A DNA stretch of 64,000 bases from Streptomyces sp. NRRL B-3428 (GTDB taxonomy: Bacteria > Actinomycetota > Actinomycetes > Streptomycetales > Streptomycetaceae). Shown one piece after another: positions 54,770-63,489 of the stretch. Location: the NCBI GenBank assembly GCA_000721375.1, contig JOGW01000017.1, positions 1 through 64,000 on the forward strand, in the 5' to 3' direction. Below the pieces are notes generated by a model. It saw only the letters and a list, made by a program, of their open reading frames with translations. It had not been told where the DNA came from and ran no database searches. Made by a program: the position numbers and the translations under genes. Numbering within the stretch: position 1 is the first letter of the stretch; the number at the start of each line of letters is the position of its first letter.

Positions 54770-55447
54770 TCAGACCGTTGCCGTACGCCTGCGCATCGGG
54801 TCGCACCACCTGCCGACAAGGACGAGCACCAGCTCGACGAGGAGCGCGAGCCCTGCGACGAGCACCGCGCCGGCCACCACCTGCGCGGTGTTCTGCACGG
54901 CGAAGCCGTACGTGACGATCCGGCCGAGGCCCCCTTCGCCGGCCATCGCGGCGAGCGCCGCCGTGGCCACCACCTGCACGGCCGAGGACCGCAGACCGGT
55001 CATGACCATCGGGTACGCGAGCGGCAGTTCGACCTTCAGGAACAACTGCCCGCCGCTCATGCCCATTCCGCGCGCGGCCTCCACCACGGAGCGGTCGACC
55101 TCGCGCATCCCGATGTAGGCGTTGGTGAGCAGCGGCGGCACGGCGAAGAGCACCAGCGCGATCAGCGTGGGCAGATCACCGTGCTGACCGAGCGGTGTGA
55201 GGGTGAGCAGGACGAGCACCGCGAGGGTGGGGACCGCCCGGCCCACGTTGGAGATGTTGATCGCGAGCGCGCCACCCCTGCCGATATGGCCGAGCCACAG
55301 CGCGAGCGGCAGAGCGATCAGGCACGCGACGGCCAGACAGACCCCGGAGAAGTAGAGATGCTCCGCCAGGCGGTGCCACACCCCCTTCTCCCCCTGCCAG
55401 TTGGCACCCGTGGTCAGCCACTCCAGCGCACCCGAGATCGCGTTCAT
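54770..55447 (-). CDS. Osmoprotectant ABC transporter permease (OpuC-type)
   Basis: Membrane subunit of 225 aa with five to six helices and the EAA loop VDRSVVEAARGMGMSGGQLFLKVELPLAYPMVMTG that contacts the ATPase. It resembles ProW/OpuCB/OpuCD proteins. ATG 55447 overlaps the stop of the partner permease gene by 4 bp. It extends from an N-terminal periplasmic-type stretch (LEWLTTGANWQGEKGVWHRLAEHLYFSG) as in OpuC-type permeases. Confidence 0.93.
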   Translation of the reverse strand: MNAISGALEWLTTGANWQGEKGVWHRLAEHLYFSGVCLAVACLIALPLALWLGHIGRGGALAINISNVGRAVPTLAVLVLLTLTPLGQHGDLPTLIALVLFAVPPLLTNAYIGMREVDRSVVEAARGMGMSGGQLFLKVELPLAYPMVMTGLRSSAVQVVATAALAAMAGEGGLGRIVTYGFAVQNTAQVVAGAVLVAGLALLVELVLVLVGRWCDPMRRRTATV

Positions 55448-56172
55448 GCCGGTTCTGCCGCCTTTGCGATCCGGGAGTCACGTATTCGGCCGCCGGGCGC
55501 CGCGTCCCGCACCCGCGTCCAGGGGGTCAACAGCCGCTGGAGCAGCAGCAGAAGGAGATCGGCGACGATCGCGAGGAGTACGCACAGGACGGACGCGGTG
55601 AGCACCTGGGACTTGAAGTCACTGTCGAGGCCGTCCATGATCAACCCGCCGAGCCCGCCGTAGTCGACGATCGCCCCGACCGTGGTCAAGGCGACGGTGG
55701 AGACCGTGGCGATGCGTACGCCGGCGAGGATCGCGGGCAGCGCGAGCGGCAGTTCGACCTCCCACAGAAGCCGCACGGGACCGTATCCGAGACCGCGCGC
55801 GGCCTCCTTCGCCTCCTCGGGAACGGCGGCGAGTCCCGCCATCACATTCCGTACGAGGATCGTCAGCGAGTACAGCACCAGACCCGTGATCACCAGGGCG
55901 GGTGAGAGCCCGAAGACGGGCAGGAGCAGCGAGAACATCGCGAGCGACGGAATCGAGTAGAGCAAGGTGGTCAGACCGAGCACCGGACCGGCGAACGCCT
56001 TGCCGGTGCGCGCGAGCAGCGCCAGCGGAAAGGCCACGAGCAGGCCGATGGCGACCGAGGCGGCCGTGATCCAGACATGCTGGACGGTCGCGTCGATCAG
56101 CTCCTGGCTGCGCGTCTCCAGGTAGTCGACACACAACCAGTCATTGGTGATCAGGCAGTTCGTGGAACTCAC
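55444..56172 (-). CDS. Osmoprotectant ABC transporter permease (OpuC-type)
   Basis: First permease gene of the operon (242 aa), with about five helices and EAA loop AVPEEAKEAARGLGYGPVRLLWEVELPLALPAILAG. The start is GTG 56172 (VSSTNCLITNDWLC), because GGAGG lies 8 bp upstream (56181-56185); a GTG at 56181 would put that site directly on the start. It is divergent from the ATPase gene, 140 bp apart. The heteromeric permease pair with a separate binding lipoprotein fits OpuC/OpuB-type betaine/choline importers. Confidence 0.92.
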   Translation of the reverse strand: MSSTNCLITNDWLCVDYLETRSQELIDATVQHVWITAASVAIGLLVAFPLALLARTGKAFAGPVLGLTTLLYSIPSLAMFSLLLPVFGLSPALVITGLVLYSLTILVRNVMAGLAAVPEEAKEAARGLGYGPVRLLWEVELPLALPAILAGVRIATVSTVALTTVGAIVDYGGLGGLIMDGLDSDFKSQVLTASVLCVLLAIVADLLLLLLQRLLTPWTRVRDAAPGGRIRDSRIAKAAEPA

Positions 56173-56312
56173 GGCGCTCACCTCCCCCGTAACGCCGAAC
56201 GTATGTATGTCAGCCTGCCTGGCAGACCTTAAACCCAAGCACTGACAATCGCCGAGGACTGTCGTCTTGCAGCAACATGGCGTTCACAAGACGCCCGTCA
56301 CAATGGGGACTC

Positions 56313-57473
56313 ATGATCAGGTTCGAGCACGTCAGCAAGCGGTACGCCGATGGCACCACGGCCGTCGACGACCTGTCCTTCGAGGTCGCGGCAGGTGAAC
56401 TGGTCACCCTGGTGGGCCCGTCGGGCTGCGGCAAGACCACCACCATGAAGATGGTGAACCGGCTGATCGAGCCGACGTCCGGCCGGATATTCCTCGACGG
56501 GGAGGACATATCCGATATCGATCCGGTCCAACTCCGGCGCCGTATCGGCTATGTGATCCAGCAGGTCGGCCTCTTCCCGCACAAGACGGTTCTGGAGAAC
56601 ACCGCGACCGTCCCCCATCTCCTCGGCTGGAAGAAGAGCGACGCGAAGAAGCGCGCCGCCGAACTTCTCGACCTCGTCGGTCTCGACCCCTCCGTCTACG
56701 GCGAGCGCTACCCGGAGCAGCTCTCCGGCGGCCAGCGCCAACGGGTCGGTGTGGCAAGGGCGTTGGCGGCCGATCCGCCCGTCCTGCTCATGGACGAGCC
56801 GTTCGGAGCGGTCGATCCGGTCGTGCGGGAGCATCTGCAGACCGAGTTCCTGCGCCTGCAGCAGGAGTTGCACAAGACCGTGCTCTTCGTCACGCACGAC
56901 ATCGAGGAGGCCGTACGCCTAGGCGACCGTATCGCCGTCTACGGCCAGGGTCGTATCGAGCAGTACGACGCCCCGACAGCGGTGCTCGGCGCCCCCGCCA
57001 CCCCCTATGTCGCCGATTTCGTCGGCTCCGACCGGGGCCTCAAGCGCCTGTCCGTCACCCCGATCGAGGAGGGCGACCTCGAACAGCCCCCCGTCGTACG
57101 TCTGGAGGACGCGGCGAAGAGCGCGGCCGAGCGGATGCGCTCGCAGGACGCGGGCTGGGCGGTCGTGCTCGACAAGGACGGCGACCTGCACGGCTGGGTG
57201 AACGCCACCCATCTCACCTCCGGTACCGTCGCCGACCACGCCCGCCGCATGGAGGCCTGGCTGCCGGTCGGGGCGTCCCTGAAGCGGGCCTTCTCCACGA
57301 TGCTCCAGCACGACGCGGGCTGGATCGCCGTGATCGACGAGGACCGCAAGGACAGCTTCCGGGGCGTCCTGACCCCGGCCACGCTCCATGAGGCACTGCG
57401 CCGCTCGACGGCCGCGGACGCCCGCGACATCCCGCGCGCGGAGGTGGATCTGGAGTCGGTGAGCGGGGTGTGA
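56313..57473 (+). CDS. Osmoprotectant ABC transporter ATP-binding protein with CBS domains
   Basis: ATPase of 386 aa, OpuCA/ProV type. Walker A GPSGCGKTTTMKMVNRLIEP, Q loop VIQQVGLFPH, signature LSGGQRQRVGVARAL, Walker B VLLMDEPFGAVDP and switch His VTHDIEEA are intact. The C-terminal ~120 residues form a pair of degenerate CBS modules (DAGWAVVLDKDGDLHGWV; DAGWIAVIDEDRKDSFRGVL) which in OpuA gate transport by ionic strength or c-di-AMP. ATG 56313. It is on the opposite strand to its permeases, so the importer is built from two divergent transcripts. Confidence 0.93.
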   Translation: MIRFEHVSKRYADGTTAVDDLSFEVAAGELVTLVGPSGCGKTTTMKMVNRLIEPTSGRIFLDGEDISDIDPVQLRRRIGYVIQQVGLFPHKTVLENTATVPHLLGWKKSDAKKRAAELLDLVGLDPSVYGERYPEQLSGGQRQRVGVARALAADPPVLLMDEPFGAVDPVVREHLQTEFLRLQQELHKTVLFVTHDIEEAVRLGDRIAVYGQGRIEQYDAPTAVLGAPATPYVADFVGSDRGLKRLSVTPIEEGDLEQPPVVRLEDAAKSAAERMRSQDAGWAVVLDKDGDLHGWVNATHLTSGTVADHARRMEAWLPVGASLKRAFSTMLQHDAGWIAVIDEDRKDSFRGVLTPATLHEALRRSTAADARDIPRAEVDLESVSGV

Positions 57474-57604
57474 GGGGCCTTCTTTACGCAGGCGGCCGGG
57501 CAGTGGCCGGACGGACCCCGCCCTCCCGGGGGCCGAGCCCTTGAAAGGCTATCGGCGCCCACTGACAACGCGGCCGGACCGCAAGCTCAGGCCCCCGGTG
57601 CGGC

Positions 57605-58732
57605 TCAGGCCCCCGGCGACTTCAGCCGCCCGCTGATCCACACCAGGGTCGCCGGAATCTCCCGGCGCCACGTGTTGAAGTTGTGGCCGCCGGAGTCGAG
57701 CAGGATCGAGGAGACCCTGGTCGGGGCCTTGACCTTGTCGATGAACTTCAGGGTGTCGTGGTAGTTCCCCTCACCCTGCTTGCTGCTGGTGGCGAGCAGC
57801 GAGACCGGCGGCGCGGGCTTGTGGTCGAGCAGCCACATCAGGTCGGACTCCTGCTTGACCTTCTCGTCGCCCTGGAACAGATCGCCGGTCTGGTCGTCGA
57901 TCGGCGCCTTGTAGTCGGCGGAGAGCCCGGCGCCCGCGGCGAAGCGGTCCGGGTGCTTCATCGCGATCTTCAGCGCGCAGTAGCCGCCGGTGGAGTTGCC
58001 GATCACGCCCCAGTTCTCCGGCTTCGTACCGACGCGGTACTTGTCGCTGATCGCGGTCGGCAGATCCTCGGCGAAGAAGGTCTCGGTCTGCGGGCCGCCC
58101 GGTATGTCCACGCACTCGGTGTCCCGGCCGGAGACGATGGACGGCCGCAGCATCACGAGGACCATCGGCTGCATCTTGCCGGCGCGGGCCTGCTCGTTCG
58201 CGGTCTGCGGGTAGTGCAGCCCCTTGATCAGGTTCTCGGCGGTGCCCGGATATCCGGTGATCACCACGGAGGCCGGGAACTTCTTGTCCTTGTACTCGGG
58301 CTGGAAATACTCCGGCGGCAGATATACGTAGGCGGGGCTGGCCAGCCGGGACTTCGCACCGGCGACGTCCACCTTCTGGATCTGCCCGCCGAGCCTGGGG
58401 TTCGAGCCGCCCGGCACGTTCACCGACTGGGTCCCTTCGACCTTGACCGGCCCGCCCGCACCGCCCGCGGTGTCATGGTCGACCACCACGCCCGGCTCCT
58501 GCTCCTGGCCGAAGAGATCGGCCCACGAGGCGTAGAAACCGAACTCCCGGTTGGCCGCGAGGCCGATCGAGGCGAAGACCATCAGCTGGGTCAGGGCGAG
58601 CAGCACGACCCGGCCGAGCACGGCACGCCAGTTCCGTCCGGCAAGGCGCGGCCAGAACCAGACCGTGCCGACGAACAGGAGCACGGCCAGGATGACGGCC
58701 ACTGCCAGCGCTGTGTTGCTCGTGAGACCCAT
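57605..58732 (-). CDS. Membrane-anchored alpha/beta-hydrolase esterase (mycolyltransferase/esterase D-like)
   Basis: A 375-aa protein with two to three N-terminal membrane helices (ALAVAVILAVLLFVGTVWFW; VLLALTQLMVFASIGLAA), then an extracellular alpha/beta-hydrolase of the putative-esterase family: VYLPPEYFQPEY, PASVVITGYPGTAENLIKGL, nucleophile elbow GVIGNSTGGYCALKIAM (Ser), acidic loop, and SGGHNFNTWRREI with the catalytic His. This is the family of antigen 85 and esterase D; wall-lipid substrates are possible. ATG 58732. Divergent from the MprF-like gene. Confidence 0.9.
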   Translation of the reverse strand: MGLTSNTALAVAVILAVLLFVGTVWFWPRLAGRNWRAVLGRVVLLALTQLMVFASIGLAANREFGFYASWADLFGQEQEPGVVVDHDTAGGAGGPVKVEGTQSVNVPGGSNPRLGGQIQKVDVAGAKSRLASPAYVYLPPEYFQPEYKDKKFPASVVITGYPGTAENLIKGLHYPQTANEQARAGKMQPMVLVMLRPSIVSGRDTECVDIPGGPQTETFFAEDLPTAISDKYRVGTKPENWGVIGNSTGGYCALKIAMKHPDRFAAGAGLSADYKAPIDDQTGDLFQGDEKVKQESDLMWLLDHKPAPPVSLLATSSKQGEGNYHDTLKFIDKVKAPTRVSSILLDSGGHNFNTWRREIPATLVWISGRLKSPGA

Positions 58733-58786
58733 GGGATTACTGCCTGTTCTGCCTGTCTTGTGGGGTAGCTGTCGTGCAGGGCTGAG

Positions 58787-58813
58787 AAAGCTGCCCGCTT
58801 TGGGCGGCTTTTT
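58787..58813 (+). terminator. Intrinsic terminator in the leader of the MprF-like gene
   Basis: AAAGCTGCCC-GCTTT-GGGCGGCTTT gives a 10-bp stem (one G.U pair) followed by an unbroken T5 at 58809-58813, rare in this genome. It reads on the plus strand, yet no plus-strand gene ends before it: the upstream gene starts at 58732 on the other strand. It therefore looks like an attenuator for the downstream gene rather than an ordinary terminator. Confidence 0.6.
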
Positions 58814-58916
58814 ACCGTCTGCGATGAACCCGACTCCCGATCGCGCCGTCCTACAGGGCGCAAATCACCCGGTACGCGCCAGCGTCCGGTCGGCTCACGC
58901 AGAACCACGGGGTGCA

Positions 58917-60776
58917 ATGTCCAGCTCGATAGATGCGGAAAAAACGGACAAGGTTCCCTTTGCGAAGGTTTCGAAGGCTTCCTCTACGATGCGCCGTCTC
59001 CCCCGAGGTCCGCGCCCCGAGAAGGTCCCGTCCCTGATCGCGTCCGCCGCCACCCTGATCGGTCTGCTCGACATCGCCGCCGGGGTCTTCCCGCGGTTCC
59101 GCCACAGCCGTATCCACGCCCTGGCCCAGGTGCTGCCCGGTGCTCTCGGCCCGTACGCCGCCGCCCTCGCGATCTGCGCCGGCGTCCTGCTCCTGCTGCT
59201 CGCCCACGGACTGCGCCGCAGGAAGCGCCGCGCCTGGCGGGCGGCCGTGGTGCTGCTGCCGCTGGGGGCCGTGGCGCAGTTCAGCTACCGGCACTCGATC
59301 CTCGGCGTCGTACTGCCGCTGCTCCTGTTCGGGCTTCTGCTCCGCCATCGGAGTGAATTCCGCGCCCTGCCCGACCCGCGCAGCCGCTGGAAGGCGCTGA
59401 CGAACTTCCTGCTCATGAGCGTCTTCTCGGTCGGTATCGGCTGCGTGATCGTCGGCACCCACGCCCAGCGCGCGGTCGGCGAGCCCTCGATCGCCGAGCT
59501 GCTCAAGCACGTCGTCTACGGCCTCTTCGGCGTCGAAGGCCCGGTCGACTACTACGGCCGTACGTCCTGGACGATCGGCACCTCGCTCGGCGCCCTCGGC
59601 CTGCTCACCGCCCTGACCACGATCTATCTGGCCTTCCGCCCCGAGCACCCGGCCGCCCGGCTCACCGAGGAGGACGAGAACCGGCTTCGTACCCTGCTCG
59701 CCAAGCACGGCGCCCGCGACTCCCTCGGCCACTTCGCCCTGCGCCGTGACAAGGGCGTGGTCTTCTCGCCCAGCGGCAAGGCGGCGGTCACGTACCGCGT
59801 CGTCTCGGGCGTGATGCTCGCGAGCGGCGACCCGATCGGCGACGTGGAGGCCTGGCCGGGCGCCATCGAACGCTTCATGGCCGAGGCACGGGCCCACTCC
59901 TGGACCCCCGCCGTCATGGGCTGCTCGCAGACCGGCGGCGAGGTCTGGACCCGCGAGAGCGGCCTCGATGCCCTGGAGCTCGGGGACGAGGCGATCGTCG
60001 ACGTCCCCGACTTCTCGCTGACCGGACGCGCGATGCGCAACGTCCGCCAGATGGTCAAACGCATCGAACGCGGCGGCTACACCACCCGCGTACGCAGGGT
60101 GGGCGACCTCTCCGCCGAGGAACTCGACCGCGTACGCCGTGCCGCCGCCGACTGGCGCGGCACCGACAACGAGCGCGGCTTCTCCATGGCGCTCGGCCGG
60201 ATCGGCGACCCGTCCGACGGCGACTGTCTGATCGCGACCGCGCACCTCGCGGAGGACGAGACCGGAGAAACCCCTTCCCCGTACGGCGACTTGAAGGCCG
60301 TCCTGCACTTCGTCCCCTGGGGCCCGGACGGCGTCTCCCTGGACCTGATGCGCCGCGACCGCAGCGCCGACCCCGGGATGAACGAACTCCTCATCGTCGC
60401 CGCACTCCAGGCCGCCCCCGCGCTCGGCATCCAGCGCATGTCCCTGAACTTCGCGATGTTCCGCTCAGCACTCGCCCGCGGCGAGCAGCTGGGCGCGGGC
60501 CCGGTCCTGCGCACCTGGCGCGGGCTGCTCGTCTTCCTGTCGCGCTGGTTCCAGATCGAGTCGCTGTACAAGTTCAACGCCAAGTTCCGCCCGCGCTGGG
60601 AGCCGCGCTTCGTGGTCTTCCGCTCCTCGCGCGATCTGCCGCGGATCGGCTTCGCGGCGATGCAGGCGGAGGGCTTCGTCACGCCGGCGCTGCCCCGCTT
60701 CCTGCGGCCTTCGCCGCGGCCGGCGCGGATGTGCCCGCATCAGGTCTCCGGCGACCGCGAGGTGCGCGCGGCCTGA
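58917..60776 (+). CDS. MprF/LysX-like phosphatidylglycerol aminoacyltransferase (DUF2156)
   Basis: A 619-aa membrane protein with about six helices (residues ~40-270) and a cytoplasmic double-GNAT DUF2156 domain (VVFSPSGKAAVTYRVVSGVMLASGDPIGDVEAW ... MNELLIVAALQAAPALGIQRMSLNFAMFRSALARG, RWFQIESLYKFNAKFRPRWEPRFVVF). Such enzymes attach lysine (or another amino acid) from aminoacyl-tRNA to phosphatidylglycerol, giving resistance to cationic peptides and daptomycin-like drugs. The S. coelicolor homolog is, from memory, a SigE target. ATG 58917 is used; ATG 58989 (MRRLPRGPRPE) is an alternative. A terminator-like hairpin lies upstream. Confidence 0.9.
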   Translation: MSSSIDAEKTDKVPFAKVSKASSTMRRLPRGPRPEKVPSLIASAATLIGLLDIAAGVFPRFRHSRIHALAQVLPGALGPYAAALAICAGVLLLLLAHGLRRRKRRAWRAAVVLLPLGAVAQFSYRHSILGVVLPLLLFGLLLRHRSEFRALPDPRSRWKALTNFLLMSVFSVGIGCVIVGTHAQRAVGEPSIAELLKHVVYGLFGVEGPVDYYGRTSWTIGTSLGALGLLTALTTIYLAFRPEHPAARLTEEDENRLRTLLAKHGARDSLGHFALRRDKGVVFSPSGKAAVTYRVVSGVMLASGDPIGDVEAWPGAIERFMAEARAHSWTPAVMGCSQTGGEVWTRESGLDALELGDEAIVDVPDFSLTGRAMRNVRQMVKRIERGGYTTRVRRVGDLSAEELDRVRRAAADWRGTDNERGFSMALGRIGDPSDGDCLIATAHLAEDETGETPSPYGDLKAVLHFVPWGPDGVSLDLMRRDRSADPGMNELLIVAALQAAPALGIQRMSLNFAMFRSALARGEQLGAGPVLRTWRGLLVFLSRWFQIESLYKFNAKFRPRWEPRFVVFRSSRDLPRIGFAAMQAEGFVTPALPRFLRPSPRPARMCPHQVSGDREVRAA

Positions 60777-60846
60777 GGCGGTGTGCGCCCGGAGCCTTCG
60801 TACGAGCAGGGGCAAACCAGCCCCCGTACGGGCCTACGCTTGCCCC

Positions 60847-61764
60847 ATGAGTAAGACGTACGGCCGAGGACATGTCGAGGGCCTGCCCGACTGGGGCCGC
60901 TGCGCGGTCATGGGCGTGGTCAACGTGACCCCGGACTCCTTCTCCGACGGCGGCCGCTGGTTCGACACCACCGCCGCGGTCAAGCACGGCCTCGACCTGG
61001 TCGCCCAGGGCGCCGACCTGGTGGACGTCGGCGGTGAGTCCACCCGCCCGGGCGCCACCCGCGTCGACGCGGACGAGGAACTGCGCCGCGTCATCCCCGT
61101 CGTCCGCGGCCTGGCCGCGGAGGGTGTCACGGTCTCCGTGGACACCATGCGCGCCACCGTCGCCGAACAGGCCCTCGCCGCCGGCGCCCTGCTGGTCAAC
61201 GACGTCAGCGGCGGCCTCGCCGACCCGGCGATGATCCCGGTCGTCGCCGACGCGGGCGCGCCCTTCGTCGTCATGCACTGGCGCGGCTTCAGCCAGGACA
61301 TGAACAGCCTCGCGGTGTACGAGGACGTGGTCGGCGAGGTCGTCGCCGAACTGCGTACCCGCCTGGACGCGGTCATCGCCGGAGGCATCCGCGAGGACCG
61401 CATCGTCGTCGACCCCGGCCTCGGCTTCGCCAAGAACGCCGAGCACGACCTGGCCCTCGTCGCGCACATGCGCGAGCTGCGCGCCCTGGGTCACCCGGTC
61501 CTGGTCGCCGCGTCCCGCAAGCGTTTCCTCGGCCGCGTACTCGCCGGACCCGAGGGCGCCCCGCCCCCGGCCCGCGAGCGCGACGCCGCCACCGCGGCGG
61601 TCTCGGCGATCGCGGCACACGAGGGCGCGTGGGCGGTCCGCGTCCACGAGGTCCGCGCGACCGCGGACGCCGTACGCGTGGCACGCGCCGTGGAAGGTGC
61701 CGGGGAAGGCGCCGGGGAAGGCGCCGCATCGCACCCGCTCGACACCCCTGAAGGAGACCGGTGA
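60847..61764 (+). CDS. folP: Dihydropteroate synthase
   Basis: Condenses 6-hydroxymethyl-dihydropterin pyrophosphate with p-aminobenzoate to dihydropteroate, the sulfonamide target (305 aa). MGVVNVTPDSFSDGG, LVDVGGESTRPGATRV, VDTMRA, LLVNDVSGG, VVDPGLGFAKNAEHDLAL and VLVAASRKRFLG are all intact. Its C-terminal 20 residues contain a GEGAGEGA repeat not needed for folding. ATG 60847 follows a TACGCT -10-like hexamer by 6 bp, so the message may be leaderless. It overlaps the NTF2-like gene by 4 bp. Confidence 0.97.
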   Translation: MSKTYGRGHVEGLPDWGRCAVMGVVNVTPDSFSDGGRWFDTTAAVKHGLDLVAQGADLVDVGGESTRPGATRVDADEELRRVIPVVRGLAAEGVTVSVDTMRATVAEQALAAGALLVNDVSGGLADPAMIPVVADAGAPFVVMHWRGFSQDMNSLAVYEDVVGEVVAELRTRLDAVIAGGIREDRIVVDPGLGFAKNAEHDLALVAHMRELRALGHPVLVAASRKRFLGRVLAGPEGAPPPARERDAATAAVSAIAAHEGAWAVRVHEVRATADAVRVARAVEGAGEGAGEGAASHPLDTPEGDR

Positions 61765-62213
61765 CGTCACCCGTGGACCTCGAAGCCGTCGAGCAGGCGA
61801 ACACCGCCTTCTACGAAGCCATGGAGCGCGGTGACTTCGAGGCGCTCTCCGACCTCTGGCTCACCGGCGACGAGGGCGACGGCGTCACCTGCGTCCACCC
61901 CGGCTGGCCGGTCCTGTCGGGCCGCGGCGAGGTGCTCCGCTCGTACGCCCTGATCATGGCGAACACGGAGTACATCCAGTTCTTCCTGACCGACGTCAAG
62001 ATCGCGGTCAACGGCGACACCGCCCTGGTCACCTGCACCGAGAACATCCTGAGCGGCGCCCCCTCGGAGGAGGACGGCGAACTCGGACCCCTGGTCGGCC
62101 AGTTGGTCGTCGCCTCCAACCTCTTCCGCCGTACGCCGGAGGGGTGGCGGGTGTGGTCGCACCACGCTTCGCCGGTCCTCGCCGAGCGTGACGAGGAAGA
62201 GGGCGAGGACTGA
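61761..62213 (+). CDS. NTF2/SnoaL-like protein coupled to folP
   Basis: A 150-aa cone-fold protein of the nuclear-transport-factor-2-like superfamily (VEQANTAFYEAMERGDFEALSDLWLTGDEGDGVTCVHPGWPVLSGRGEVLRSY, VNGDTALVTCTENIL, SNLFRRTPEGWRVWSHHASPVL). The GTG overlaps folP by 4 bp, so its product is made with FolP. This gene sits between folP and folB in many streptomycetes; its role in folate synthesis, if any, is unknown. Some family members are ketosteroid-isomerase-like enzymes, but no catalytic set is recognisable. Confidence 0.88.
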   Translation: MTSPVDLEAVEQANTAFYEAMERGDFEALSDLWLTGDEGDGVTCVHPGWPVLSGRGEVLRSYALIMANTEYIQFFLTDVKIAVNGDTALVTCTENILSGAPSEEDGELGPLVGQLVVASNLFRRTPEGWRVWSHHASPVLAERDEEEGED

Positions 62214-62228
62214 GTCCGGTCCGCTGCT

Positions 62229-62246
62229 CGCCCGCATGAGCGGGCG
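62229..62246 (+). terminator. Small hairpin after the NTF2-like gene
   Basis: CGCCCGC-ATGA-GCGGGCG, 15 bp past the stop; a short terminator that would separate folP from folB transcription. Confidence 0.5.
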
Positions 62247-62442
62247 CGACTGCAAAAAGGGTTCACCTCCGCCCCAGTGGGTAGGCGCCGCAACCAGCTG
62301 CCCGTAGCACCGGCCGGTCCACCTGTCCATAGCCCCCACGGGCGAGCCCCACTCTCACCCGAAGGTAGATTCGAAGGGGACTGGTGTGCCGACCGCACTC
62401 GGCTGCAGCCCGAAGAAACCGAGATGAGCAGGAGTGATTCGC

Positions 62443-62802
62443 GTGGACCGTGTCGCGCTGCGCGGCCTCAAGGCCCGTGGTCACCACGGCGTTTTCGCCA
62501 AGGAACGCGAAGAGGGCCAGACCTTCATCGTGGACCTGGTGATGAGCCTGGACACCCGCTCGGCCGTCGCCGACGACGACCTGGCGAAGACGGTGCACTA
62601 CGGCGTGGTCGCCGAGGAGGTCGTGGCCGTCGTCGAAGGCGAGCCCGTCGACCTGATCGAGACGCTCGCCGAGCGCATCGCCCAGGCCTGCCTCAAGCAC
62701 GACCCGGTCCAGGAGGTCGAGGTGGTCGTGCACAAGCCGGACGCCCCGATCACCGTGCCCTTCGACGATGTGACGATCACGATCACCCGGAGCCGAGTAT
62801 GA
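62443..62802 (+). CDS. folB: Dihydroneopterin aldolase
   Basis: Converts 7,8-dihydroneopterin to 6-hydroxymethyl-dihydropterin and glycolaldehyde (119 aa, normal length). DRVALRGLKARGHHGVFAKEREEGQTFIVDL with the catalytic Tyr/Lys-type residues (KTVHYGVVAEEV, HKPDAPITVPFDDVTITI) fit the family. The GTG at 62443 has AGGAG 8 bp upstream; a GTG at 62434 would overlap that site. The 229-bp gap upstream probably contains a separate promoter. Overlaps folK by 4 bp. Confidence 0.94.
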   Translation: MDRVALRGLKARGHHGVFAKEREEGQTFIVDLVMSLDTRSAVADDDLAKTVHYGVVAEEVVAVVEGEPVDLIETLAERIAQACLKHDPVQEVEVVVHKPDAPITVPFDDVTITITRSRV

Positions 62803-63398
62803 ACAACGTGCAGAGCGACCCCACGGTCCAGCCCGTTCCCGCCTCCGTCGTGGAACAGGTGGACGCGGCCGACACCACGCTGCAGAACCCCAAATTCGCC
62901 GTGATCGCCCTCGGCGCCAACCTCGGCAACCGTCTGGAGACCCTGCAGGGCGCGGTGGACGCGCTCGAGGACACCCCGGGCCTGCGGGTGAAGGCCGTCT
63001 CTCCGGTCTACGAGACGGAGCCCTGGGGCGTCGAGCCCGGCTCCCAGCCCTCGTACTTCAACGCGGTCGTCATGATCAAGACGACCCTGCCCCCGTCCTC
63101 GCTCCTGGAGCGCGCCCACGCGGTCGAGGAGGCCTTCCACCGCGTACGCGACGAGCGCTGGGGCCCGCGCACCATCGATGTCGACATCGTTGCCTACCAG
63201 GACGTCGTCTCCGACGACCCGGTGCTCACGCTGCCGCACCCGCGCGCCCACGAGCGCGCCTTCGTGCTCGCGCCCTGGCACGACGTCGACCCCGAGGCCG
63301 TGGTCCCCGGCCGCGGCCCGGTCGCCCAGCTGCTCGCCTCCGTCACCCGCGAGGGCGTCGCGCCTCGCGTGGACCTGGAACTGCGGCTGCCCGAGTAA
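62799..63398 (+). CDS. folK: 2-amino-4-hydroxy-6-hydroxymethyldihydropteridine diphosphokinase
   Basis: HPPK (199 aa) transfers pyrophosphate from ATP to 6-hydroxymethyl-dihydropterin. VIALGANLGNRLETLQGAVDAL, VSPVYETEPWGVEPGSQPSYFNAVV, the signature RDERWGPRTIDVDIV and LPHPRAHERAFVLAPW are complete. A ~35-residue N-terminal extension precedes the usual start. ATG 62799 overlaps the folB stop (ATGA), so both are co-translated. Confidence 0.96.
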   Translation: MNNVQSDPTVQPVPASVVEQVDAADTTLQNPKFAVIALGANLGNRLETLQGAVDALEDTPGLRVKAVSPVYETEPWGVEPGSQPSYFNAVVMIKTTLPPSSLLERAHAVEEAFHRVRDERWGPRTIDVDIVAYQDVVSDDPVLTLPHPRAHERAFVLAPWHDVDPEAVVPGRGPVAQLLASVTREGVAPRVDLELRLPE

Positions 63399-63413
63399 TC
63401 GTTAAGGTCTAAC

Positions 63414-63434
63414 GGGCCCCCGTACGAGGGGCCC
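63414..63434 (+). terminator. Hairpin between folK and the DUF3180 gene
   Basis: GGGCCCC-CGTACGA-GGGGCCC, 15 bp after the folK stop. The CCCGTACGAGGG word recurs about 23 bp downstream, so the spacer has a local repeat. Confidence 0.55.
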
Positions 63435-63489
63435 ACCCGGACCCGTACGAGGGCGGAGCCCCCGCCCTGTTGTGGAGGCGAACGCACCC

